DNA of 8,495 nt from Thermoplasmatota archaeon (GTDB lineage: Archaea > Thermoplasmatota > JAQUQK01). Position 1 is the first letter of the stretch; each line of letters starts with the position of its first letter. The DNA is taken from the NCBI GenBank assembly GCA_028716125.1, contig JAQUQK010000073.1, forward strand, positions 1 to 8,495. The letters are read 5' to 3'. The translations under genes and the position numbers were made by a program. The notes beneath the pieces were generated by a model, which saw nothing but the letters and a program-made list of their open reading frames with translations, had not been told where the DNA came from and searched no databases. Below are positions 1 through 5,064 of the stretch, in pieces.

Positions 1-3
1 TCC

Positions 4-9
4 TATAAT
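4..9 (+). promoter_or_regulatory. Candidate -10 element for the structured RNA
   Basis: A perfect sigma-70 consensus TATAAT occupies these bases. The -35 box would lie to the left of the window, so only half of the promoter can be seen. Transcription would begin near 16-18, just before the first hairpin of the non-coding region. The next transcription stop signal on this strand is the intrinsic terminator at 827-864, giving a predicted transcript of about 850 nt. A lone hexamer in AT-rich sequence can occur by chance. Confidence 0.4.
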
Positions 10-28
10 AAGGGTGTAGAGAGAAGAG

Positions 29-75
29 GCAGCAATTTCAAAGAAAGGAGATTTGAAATGCATTGACCCTGCTGC
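29..75 (+). other. 5' hairpin presenting a Shine-Dalgarno-like loop
   Basis: ATTTCAAA (35-42) pairs perfectly with TTTGAAAT (52-59), and GCAGC (29-33) can pair with GCTGC (71-75) outside it. The hairpin loop contains AAAGGAG (44-50), a strong ribosome-binding sequence. It is followed at 58-60 by ATG and then CAT and TGA, a two-codon reading frame. It could be a leader with a minimal ORF or simply the first helix of the structured RNA. The pairing is seen directly; the function is not known. Confidence 0.45.
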
Positions 76-81
76 GGCCGT

Positions 82-142
82 TTTCCCGTGGTCGATAGGG
101 GTTGGAAGTTTACGTGGAGAGCTTCCAACCCCATACGGGAAA
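82..142 (+). other. Long two-part hairpin
   Basis: An 11-bp perfect stem, GGGGTTGGAAG (98-108) with CTTCCAACCCC (122-132), is extended by a second perfect 8-bp stem, TTTCCCGT (82-89) with ACGGGAAA (135-142). They are separated by an asymmetric internal loop (90-97 and 133-134). The apical loop is 13 nt. No T-run follows, so it is not an intrinsic terminator. It ends 14 nt before the tRNA-like domain and is one of the most stable elements of the proposed RNA. Confidence 0.65.
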
Positions 143-156
143 CTGAAAAGTGAATA

Positions 157-265
157 GCTGGCGCCCGTTGGTACGGGGTGACCCGGAAAAAAAGTGGCAT
201 TCAAAAACACCGGGGAAAATAGGGTTTGCCACAACCCTAAGCCAGTTCGATTCTGGTCGCCAGCA
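157..265 (+). ncRNA. tRNA-like domain with canonical acceptor and T arm but an aberrant middle
   Basis: GCTGGCG (157-163) pairs perfectly with CGCCAGC (258-264), followed by an A discriminator. The T arm is canonical: GCCAG, loop TTCGATT (246-252), CTGGT. CCCG TTGGTA CGGG (164-177) can serve as a D arm with the conserved GG. AGGGTT (221-226) pairs with AACCCT (233-238) where a long variable arm would sit. Total length is 109 nt, longer than a normal tRNA. The anticodon region has no good 5-bp/7-nt arm. The best is a 3-bp stem, GTG/CAC (194-196 and 208-210), around ATTCAAA, which would read as a TCA anticodon. The 6-nt variable-arm loop TGCCAC (227-232) is exactly complementary to GTGGCA (194-199), suggesting a kissing pseudoknot. 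No CCA is encoded. It could be a degenerate long-variable-arm tRNA, but I favour a tRNA mimic within a larger RNA. Confidence 0.65.
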
Positions 266-306
266 TTTGAAAACCAAATAACGGTTTCGTTTTTTCTCCT
301 TCGGCG

Positions 307-347
307 TGCTCCGCCGTCGATAGACTCTTGGATGAGTCAGCGGAGCA
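307..347 (+). other. Two-tier hairpin
   Basis: TGCTCCGC (307-314) pairs perfectly with GCGGAGCA (340-347). Inside it GACTC (323-327) pairs with GAGTC (334-338) around a 6-nt loop. The helices are separated by an 8-nt bulge on the 5' side and 1 nt on the 3' side. An alternative local hairpin, CGGCG (302-306) with CGCCG (312-316), would compete with the outer stem. It follows the tRNA-like domain within the proposed RNA. A short run of A, not T, follows, so it is not a terminator in this orientation. Confidence 0.5.
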
Positions 348-381
348 AAAATTTCTTTGACATAGTGCAAAATGAAGCCTG

Positions 382-555
382 GTCCGGCGCAAGCTGACGA
401 GCTGTTCATACCACCGGCTCGAGCGAGGGCCCAAGACCGTCGAGATGACAGGACTTAGGGTCTACCGGCGAGCTGAGCAGACGCCACTCATGGCAGGTCA
501 TACCTCCTAGGCTAGGTGAGTGACCGGACGAACGAAGATTACAGGGTCCTTGGGC
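382..555 (+). other. Pseudoknotted multi-helix domain
   Basis: GTCCGG (382-387) pairs with CCGGAC (524-529) and encloses three sub-elements. The first is a 7-bp hairpin, CGAGCTG with CGGCTCG (398-404/415-421). The second is AGACC with GGTCT (434-438/459-463). The third is a three-way arrangement closed by CACTCA with TGAGTG (485-490/517-522), holding AGGT-cat-ACCT and CCTA-ggc-TAGG. In addition GCCCAAGACC (429-438) can form ten pairs with 545-555 with one bulged C. That crosses the 382/524 helix and competes with the AGACC hairpin, so the domain can be a pseudoknot or a two-state element. Confidence 0.45.
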
Positions 556-585
556 AGGTGTCATTCCCGCACGAACAGTGATTTT

Positions 586-640
586 GGACTTTTACACTAA
601 CAAAAAAGAGTCCATAAGGCAAAAGGGTCACCCTCCTGCC
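586..640 (+). other. Two consecutive small hairpins
   Basis: GGACT-TTT (586-593) can pair with AAA-G-AGTCC ending at 613, with one bulged G. The next hairpin, 618-640, has GGCA with TGCC outside and AGGG with CCCT inside around a 3-nt loop, separated by a symmetric 2x2 internal loop. They link the pseudoknotted domain with the three-way junction downstream. Each is modest on its own and is reported because it fits the continuous chain of helices. Confidence 0.35.
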
Positions 641-692
641 GATAAGGTGGGGTCTAAAATGAGGTCAAGAAAAACAGGAAATCGCAAGGATG

Positions 693-802
693 ATGGTGGA
701 GATGGCTTTTGTTTCTCAAGCATTGTCGCACATAATGCCACAAATGTGAATCACAGCCGAACAAAAAGGCCATCGTGCAGGTCTCGTAGATCTGCCCACC
801 AT
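693..802 (+). other. Three-way junction near the 3' end of the RNA
   Basis: The closing helix is ATGGTGG (693-699) with CCACCAT (796-802), 7 bp and perfect. Arm one is GATGGC-TTTTGTT (701-713) with AACAAAA and GCCATC (760-774), 13 pairs with a 2-nt bulge. It encloses a hairpin of GCATT with AATGC (720-724/734-738). Arm two is GCAGGTCT with AGATCTGC (777-784/788-795), 8 bp including one G-U, with a 3-nt loop. Only 0 to 2 unpaired bases separate the helices at the junction, typical of a real RNA fold. A 76-aa reading frame covering this stretch is judged spurious. Confidence 0.55.
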
Positions 803-826
803 TTTTGAAAACACCACCCTCCTCCG

Positions 827-864
827 AAGCCGGATTCTGTGGTATTGGAATCCGGCTTTTTTTT
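827..864 (+). terminator. Rho-independent terminator
   Basis: AAGCCGGATTC (827-837) pairs perfectly with GAATCCGGCTT (848-858) around a 10-nt loop. An uninterrupted run of eight T (857-864) begins at the foot of the GC-rich stem. This is a textbook intrinsic terminator on the + strand. It separates the structured-RNA unit from the head operon beginning at 1053, so the operon probably needs its own promoter. Confidence 0.92.
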
Positions 865-883
865 CTTACGCTATTCCTTGTTT

Positions 884-1000
884 ATTTACTTTGGATTTTG
901 GTAAATATTTGCGAAAACAGAACTTATCAAAATCCAAGGTAAATACAAATCGTATTATGTTTGGTAAATTTCTATCGGTCCATTCATAAAAGCTATTTAC
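884..1000. repeat. Five ATTTAC boxes with a 16-bp inverted repeat
   Basis: The hexamer ATTTAC occurs at 884-889 and 995-1000 and as its complement GTAAAT at 901-906, 939-944 and 964-969. Two boxes fall in an inverted repeat, 885-900 with 928-943, matching at 15 of 16 positions with the remaining pair a G-T. The longer word TATTTACTTT is directly repeated at 883-892 and 994-1003. This resembles an operator or activator-binding cluster for the head operon. No T-run follows the hairpin. The binding protein is not identifiable from the window. Confidence 0.45.
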
Positions 1001-1024
1001 TTTCCTTGACGAAGTCTTTATAAC
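996..1024 (+). promoter_or_regulatory. Candidate sigma-70 promoter of the head operon
   Basis: TTTACT (996-1001, four of six -35 consensus positions) is followed after exactly 17 bases by TATAAC (1019-1024, five of six -10 positions). Transcription would begin near 1031, just upstream of the ribosome-binding site at 1042-1047. The -35 box overlaps the last ATTTAC repeat, so a protein bound to the repeats could control it. An independent promoter is expected because a strong terminator lies upstream at 827-864. Prediction only. Confidence 0.4.
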
Positions 1025-1052
1025 TAAGGGTGATGATGGTTAGGAGAATGTC

Positions 1053-2351
1053 ATGATGGTCCAATCAAACCTGACTCAAGTCATATCGAACTTTGCAGGA
1101 AACATTCGATATGATTGGATGGAAGGTCAAAGGTATCTCGTAGCTCCTATGGTCATGTTGGTGGAAGGAGTTCATGCGGGTTCTGGAGGTCCCTTGTACT
1201 ACCCATCAGAGGAACTTTCCAAAACTCCGGAAATGTGGAATCACAAACCCATCGTTGTTTATCATCCAGAAATTAATGGGAAACCGACCAGTGCTTGCGA
1301 TCCTGATATTTTGACGAGCCGCAAAGTTGGAGTCATCATGCACTCCAGGTTTGAAGAGGGTAAGTTGAAAGCCGAAGCATGGCTCAATGAGGATCGACTC
1401 AAAGCCGTGGACAAAAGGATATTGGATCATTTGGAAAAAGGCCAAATGATGGAATTGTCCACTGGGCTTTTCACGGATAATGAAGAAGTTGAGGGGGAAT
1501 GGAATGGGGAATCCTACGTAGCGATCGCACGCAATTATCGTCCGGATCATTTGGCTCTTTTACCGGATTTGGTGGGAGCCTGTTCCATTCGGGATGGAGC
1601 TGGATTTTTGAGACTCAACAAGGACCCTCACCTGTCTTCTCTTCAGGAAGCCATTCAATCCTCCTTTGGGAAGGACCATCAATTGGTGGATATTCAAGGC
1701 AGCGATGTGATATTCAATGGTCCAGGAGGGATGAAAAAAACATCTTTCATTGTTGAAAATGACAAAGCAATTTTGAAAGGATCGGCTCAAGAAGTCGAAC
1801 AAATAGTGACGTATCAAGTGAAAACTAATGACGAGGACCTTATTATGTTGAAAGAACAGATGGTGGAAGCCCTTATCAAGAACGACAGCACTAAGTGGTC
1901 CGAGGAGGATCGGGAAGTGTTGATGAATCTTGATGAGGTGGTGTTGGGGAAAATGGATCCCGTGGTGAATGAGAACCCCGATCCTGAACCTGAACCAGAA
2001 CCAGAATCAGAACCGGAAATCAACCAAAAGCCCGAAAGGAAAATGACGGTGGACGAATACATTGGGAATGCCCCACCGGAGATGCAGTCCATTTTGAAGA
2101 ACATGCGGGAGGTCCATCAGGCGGAAAAGCGGCGGTTGGTTGGGATCATTACTTCCAACGAGAAGAACGTTTTCACTGAGAAATGCTTAATGTCCAAGGA
2201 GATTGAGGAATTGAAGGCTCTGGCAGCTTTGGCTCGGAAGGATGAAGAGCCCGAACCTTCCTTGGACTATTCAGGTCAAGGTCCGGTGGACAATGGAAAG
2301 GAGAGTCCGGAACCCTTGCCTTTGCCCACCATCAATTGGAAAGAGTCGTAA
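1053..2351 (+). CDS. DUF2213-type phage capsid maturation protease fused to a scaffold-like domain
   Basis: The 432-residue product would process or organise the prohead. Residues about 25-190 carry the DUF2213 pattern. It opens with an APMVMLVEGV segment followed by GSGG and YYPSEEL, then WNHKPIVVYHP (62-72), MELSTG (133-138), DHLALLPD (165-172) and GACSIRDGAG (175-184). By analogy with prohead serine proteases, His71 and Ser136 are candidate catalytic residues, but this is inference. Residues 311-322 form an acidic Pro-Glu linker encoded by six CCNGAA-like hexamers. The remainder is charged and probably helical, as in scaffolding domains, with a conserved-looking segment around KRRLVGIITSN. 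AGGAGA at 1042-1047 supports the start at 1053; 1056 is an alternative ATG. It heads the head operon, 39 bp before the decoration-like gene. The family assignment is fairly firm; protease activity is inferred. Confidence 0.82.
   Translation: MMVQSNLTQVISNFAGNIRYDWMEGQRYLVAPMVMLVEGVHAGSGGPLYYPSEELSKTPEMWNHKPIVVYHPEINGKPTSACDPDILTSRKVGVIMHSRFEEGKLKAEAWLNEDRLKAVDKRILDHLEKGQMMELSTGLFTDNEEVEGEWNGESYVAIARNYRPDHLALLPDLVGACSIRDGAGFLRLNKDPHLSSLQEAIQSSFGKDHQLVDIQGSDVIFNGPGGMKKTSFIVENDKAILKGSAQEVEQIVTYQVKTNDEDLIMLKEQMVEALIKNDSTKWSEEDREVLMNLDEVVLGKMDPVVNENPDPEPEPEPESEPEINQKPERKMTVDEYIGNAPPEMQSILKNMREVHQAEKRRLVGIITSNEKNVFTEKCLMSKEIEELKALAALARKDEEPEPSLDYSGQGPVDNGKESPEPLPLPTINWKES
1983..2018 (+). repeat. 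Six-copy hexamer repeat encoding a Pro-Glu linker
   Basis: Six consecutive hexamers of the form (C/T)CNGAA encode alternating Pro-Glu (once Ser-Glu). They separate the protease-like domain from the C-terminal scaffold-like domain of the gene at 1053. Such in-frame hexamers can expand or contract without breaking the frame, so linker length may vary between relatives. Confidence 0.7.
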
Positions 2352-2390
2352 TCCAACTCAACGTTCGTAAGAATATGAAAGGAACAAAAT

Positions 2391-2834
2391 ATGGCATCAA
2401 CCATTCATTCCAAAGGAGAATATCGCCTGGAAGAGTTTGATGCGGGAGAAGCAGGAATTTACCCTGGGATGCTAATCAAACTCAATTCGGATGGCGATGT
2501 AATCAAGCACGATGAAGAGGGAGGCCGTGGCCTTGCAATGTTTGCCGCGGAGGATGCTTTACAAGGCAACACCGTGAGTACGGAATACGCCAGTGGTGCT
2601 CGAGTCACGTGTTATTTGCCATCAAAGGGTTCGGAAGTGCATGCCTTGATTGAAAATGGGCAAGACATTTCCATCGGAGAACAATTGATTTCGGCGAGCA
2701 ATGGCAAGTTGAAATCCATTAATGATTTGGAAAGCGGAAAGACGGTTTTCCAAGTCATTGCCGTAGCCGCCGAGGCCTGTGATCTCACGGGTTCCAATTC
2801 CTCGGACACGTTGTCTCGTGTGATCATTTTGTAA
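2391..2834 (+). CDS. Small capsid decoration-like (cement) protein
   Basis: A 147-residue protein lies between the protease/scaffold and the major capsid genes, the usual place for a capsid-stabilising decoration protein. The sequence is rich in short beta strands and turns: an N-terminal EYRLEEFDAGE segment, then GIYPGMLIKLNSDGDVIKH, and ISIGEQLISASNGKL in the second half. This pattern is seen in beta-sandwich or beta-tulip cement proteins of many siphoviruses, where a 'pre-set value plus offset' strand arrangement recurs. There is no signal peptide or transmembrane segment. AAGGA about ten bases upstream supports the start. It is spaced 55 bp from the major capsid gene. The assignment rests mainly on position and overall pattern; a hypothetical head protein is the alternative. 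Confidence 0.65.
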   Translation: MASTIHSKGEYRLEEFDAGEAGIYPGMLIKLNSDGDVIKHDEEGGRGLAMFAAEDALQGNTVSTEYASGARVTCYLPSKGSEVHALIENGQDISIGEQLISASNGKLKSINDLESGKTVFQVIAVAAEACDLTGSNSSDTLSRVIIL

Positions 2835-2889
2835 TTGGATCCTCGATGGTTCAGTTTAACACAGTTGAAATCAAGTAGGAGATAAGCAA

Positions 2890-3957
2890 ATGCCAGATTT
2901 CATTCTCAACGGACAAGCCCATGGAGACGTGGCAGATAGACTGATGGCGAATGGGTTCGATCCCGGCGCATTGCGGCCCTTCCTTGGGAAAGATGGTCAC
3001 AGCTATGTGACTGTGAATCGTGGGGGTAAACCCTCCATTCTTCGTACTAACACGGCAGCCACTCTTCGTCATGAAGAATGGCTACACATCGACCAGGCGA
3101 TTGTCAAAGCGGCCCGGCAACGTTTGAAAGTGGTTGCTGATCTTCGATCCAGAGGATTGGAATATGTGATTCCTAATGGAATGGGATCCACTTCCTTGCT
3201 GACGGAAAAGATGAGTGATCCTGGAGAAGCCCAGGTAAGCATGGATGGGCTACGGGAAAGTTCCAATGACCGTCCCCAATATGATTCGGTAAATCTTCCC
3301 TTGCCGATTATTCATCATGATTGGAGTATGTCGGCTCGGCAGTTGGCGACGGGACGGCAGGCTGGAACCCCCATTGATACCTCAATGGGTGAAGCAGTGG
3401 CTCGTAGGGTGTCCGAGGAAGTGGAAAAGCTGACCCTTGGAGTTTCCACGGTAGCCAATCAGTTTAAATATGCAGGTGGAACTCTTTATGGGATTTCTGA
3501 TTTTCCACAAAACGGAACTCAAACACTGACCGCTCCAACAGCGAGTGGATGGACTCCGGCCACGACACTTCAAGAAGTGTTGGAAATGAAGCAAACAGCC
3601 TTTACAGCTCGACATTATGGGCCTTTTGCTTTGTATGTTTCCACGGCTTGGGATCAGTATCTGGAAAGGGATTATTCCAGTAGCTATTCGGGGGAAACTC
3701 TACGTACCCGTTTGCAAAAGGTAGACGGAATTGCCATTGTTCAGGACGTGGATTTCCTCAATGGGTATGTGATGGCTTTGGTTCAATTGACGTCCGATGT
3801 GATTCGCATGGTGGTTGGGATGGAAATTGTCACCGTGCAATGGGACAGCAATGGAGGTCTGAAAAAGAACTTCAAAGTCATGTGCATCATGGTTCCTCAG
3901 ATTCGTAGTGATTACAACGGTCGTTGTGGAATTGTGTACGGTTCGACATCCTTGTGA
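2890..3957 (+). CDS. Major capsid protein, encapsulin-like HK97 fold
   Basis: The 355-residue product is the probable shell subunit of the head. Residues 60-90 (HEEWLHIDQA, then a helical stretch ending in DLRSRGL) resemble the N-terminal helix region of encapsulin/linocin-type proteins. Residues 137-185 carry the second signature: LPLPIIHHDW, then SARQLATGRQAGTPIDTSMGE and a helix ending in EKLTLG, followed by YGISDFP (200-206). Encapsulins show the same order of a strand leading to 'el...R.G.pld...AA...E...l.G'. No N-terminal delta domain is obvious. Scaffold function is supplied by the neighbour at 1053. A GTAGGAG site at 2875-2881 precedes the ATG. Families with this MCP often have a DUF2213 protease and a small decoration protein, as here. 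I am confident it is the major capsid protein, less so of the exact family. Confidence 0.85.
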   Translation: MPDFILNGQAHGDVADRLMANGFDPGALRPFLGKDGHSYVTVNRGGKPSILRTNTAATLRHEEWLHIDQAIVKAARQRLKVVADLRSRGLEYVIPNGMGSTSLLTEKMSDPGEAQVSMDGLRESSNDRPQYDSVNLPLPIIHHDWSMSARQLATGRQAGTPIDTSMGEAVARRVSEEVEKLTLGVSTVANQFKYAGGTLYGISDFPQNGTQTLTAPTASGWTPATTLQEVLEMKQTAFTARHYGPFALYVSTAWDQYLERDYSSSYSGETLRTRLQKVDGIAIVQDVDFLNGYVMALVQLTSDVIRMVVGMEIVTVQWDSNGGLKKNFKVMCIMVPQIRSDYNGRCGIVYGSTSL

Positions 3958-3983
3958 TTGAGGGTTGTAGGAAAGGACACGGG

Positions 3984-4442
3984 ATGAGTCTGTATAGATT
4001 GAGGAAGGATGTTGGGCCTCATAGGCAAGATGGTCGGGAGTATGGTCCGGGCGAAGTGATTGAATCCGATTTGCCTTTGAACGAATTGTTTAGAGGCAAG
4101 TTCGACGAGATTGAGGATTCAAGTCCAACAGAAAAGATGCCAGCATTTCCAAACATCCCTGCTCCATCCGTGGTGAAGGAGGATTCTTCTCCTTCAAATC
4201 CTCCTTCACCCAAACCTTCTTTCAAGGGAAAAGACGAAACAGACAAATATCCAGAAGCAGTTTCTCTGGGGGTTTCCATAATCAAAAATGGAGCCTGGTA
4301 CGTGGTTGTGGACAACGAAACAGGAGATATTCTTTCAGATCGAGGATTGAGAAGAAAGGATGTCGATCCATTTTTGCAAAAGATGATTTCTGAACATACT
4401 TCCGACAACGATGTGGAAGAGGAAGACTTTGAGGATGACTAG
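3984..4442 (+). CDS. Phage head-region protein with a conserved N-terminal domain and disordered linker
   Basis: A 152-residue protein in three parts. Residues 1-43 (LYRLRKDVGPHRQDG, then YGPGEVIESD and a GKFDEIE motif) resemble a short beta domain found in many phage head-cluster proteins. Residues 44-82 are rich in Pro, Ser and Lys and look disordered. Residues 90-137 form a second small domain (VSLGVSIIKNGAWYVVVDNETGDILS) before a very acidic tail. AAAGGA, with about six bases before ATG 3984, favours this start over the in-frame ATG at 3924, which would overlap the capsid gene by 34 bases. The tail codons overlap the next gene. Function is not established; a role at the capsid or connector is inferred from position. 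Confidence 0.6.
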   Translation: MSLYRLRKDVGPHRQDGREYGPGEVIESDLPLNELFRGKFDEIEDSSPTEKMPAFPNIPAPSVVKEDSSPSNPPSPKPSFKGKDETDKYPEAVSLGVSIIKNGAWYVVVDNETGDILSDRGLRRKDVDPFLQKMISEHTSDNDVEEEDFEDD

Positions 4443-5064
4443 GTGGATTCCCCAACAGGAATGGGCGGAAGAGGATGTTTTCATAATTGGGGGAGGTCCC
4501 TCTTTGAAGACATTCGATTGGTCTTTGCTCAAAAGGGAATTGACTATTGGGTGCAATACGGCTTTTGTTCTTGGAGAAGACATTTGCAAAATATGTTACT
4601 TCGGGGACATTAGTTGGTGGCACGAATTCAAGGAAAAATTGGGGCATTTCCGCAATCCTGTGTTCACTTCCGTTCCTCACTTAAGGTCTTCCAAGGTCCC
4701 TTGGCTTTGGTATATTCCAAGGGTCAATTATGGGCTGCATACCAATGCTGTGGGATGGAATGGGAACACGGGGGCTTCGGCTATTAATCTCGCTTTGATT
4801 TTGGGCGCAAGGAATATCTATTTGTTGGGGATGGATCTTGGATTAGACAAACAGGGAAATCCAAATTGGCATCCTTACCAAATAGAACCTGCGAATGTCG
4901 GAGTTTACCAAAGATTTCGAGAAGGGTTTGCCAGAGTGGCCCGGGACTTGCCCATAAAGTTCCCAGGATGTCGGATTGTGAATCTTCACGATCAGAACAC
5001 TTTGCCTATGTTTCCAAACGTTCCTTTATCTTCCTTTTGGAACAATAGGAAAAGAATAGCCTGA
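4435..5064 (+). CDS. MptE-like/DUF115 family enzyme-fold protein
   Basis: A 209-residue protein with the DUF115 pattern, related to 6-hydroxymethylpterin diphosphokinase MptE-like and Maf-type sugar-modifying proteins. The N-terminal VFIIGGGPSL (15-24) is the nucleotide- or phosphate-binding loop. It is followed by TIGCNTAF (37-44), ICYFGDISWW (53-62), GNTGASAINLALILGA (110-125) and IYLLGMDLG (128-136). Family knowledge: members bind nucleotides and transfer diphosphate or sugar groups, and phage relatives are common but uncharacterised. The start at 4435 gives an 8-bp overlap with the upstream gene; an alternative ATG at 4411 would overlap by 32 bp. It couples to the next gene by TGATG at 5062-5066. 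Its embedding in the head operon suggests modification of virion components or a host metabolite, but substrate and product are unknown. Confidence 0.75.
   Translation: MTRWIPQQEWAEEDVFIIGGGPSLKTFDWSLLKRELTIGCNTAFVLGEDICKICYFGDISWWHEFKEKLGHFRNPVFTSVPHLRSSKVPWLWYIPRVNYGLHTNAVGWNGNTGASAINLALILGARNIYLLGMDLGLDKQGNPNWHPYQIEPANVGVYQRFREGFARVARDLPIKFPGCRIVNLHDQNTLPMFPNVPLSSFWNNRKRIA

Larger units (their letters stand above)
16..864 (+). ncRNA. Large structured non-coding RNA candidate (GOLLD/ROOL-like in size and setting)
   Basis: About 850 bases hold no credible coding frame but many strong complementary pairs on the + strand, bracketed by a TATAAT at 4-9 and an intrinsic terminator at 827-864. 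The elements in order are: a 5' hairpin (29-75), a long two-part hairpin (82-142), a tRNA-like domain with kissing-loop potential (157-265), a hairpin (307-347), a pseudoknotted domain (382-555), two small hairpins (586-640) and a three-way junction (693-802). Known family facts: GOLLD and ROOL RNAs are phage-borne, several hundred nt long, often next to or containing tRNA genes, and assemble into RNA-only multimers. Inference: this is a member or analogue of that class. It lies directly upstream of the head operon. I cannot align it to a family model, and the 5' end is an estimate from the -10 box. Confidence 0.6.

Noticed and set aside
1..66. Open frame at the left edge ending in TGA at 64-66, possibly the 3' end of an upstream gene
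   Set aside because: Only 21 codons are visible with no recognisable motif. It would overlap the TATAAT and the perfect hairpin at 35-59. It remains possible but is not supported.
357..362. TTGACA, a perfect -35 box
   Set aside because: No -10 hexamer is found 16-18 bases downstream, and the site lies inside the structured RNA.
194..397. 67-aa + strand frame starting in the tRNA-like domain, considered as a tmRNA tag frame
   Set aside because: The tag region of a tmRNA should lie in a much larger molecule closed by the tRNA-like ends and finish with a short hydrophobic tag. Here the acceptor strands are only 109 nt apart and the peptide is not tag-like.
394..400. CTGACGA, matching the CUGANGA core of hammerhead ribozymes
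   Set aside because: No GAAA follows at the end of the adjoining stem, and stem I/III and the cleavage triplet cannot be placed.
110..409. 99-aa reading frame on the - strand
   Set aside because: It contains the WRPESN-type peptide that arises when a tRNA T arm is translated in reverse, a known spurious pattern, and it covers the tRNA-like domain.
578..808. 76-aa reading frame on the + strand
   Set aside because: The composition is unlike a phage protein, there is no ribosome-binding site, and it runs through the three-way junction at 693-802 and two small hairpins.
885..943. Inverted repeat considered as a second terminator
   Set aside because: The stem is AT-rich, the loop is 27 nt and no T-run follows. 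An operator-type role fits better.
1814..2104. 96-aa - strand frame rich in Gly-Ser
   Set aside because: It is the antisense reading of the Pro-Glu hexamer repeat in the protease/scaffold gene.
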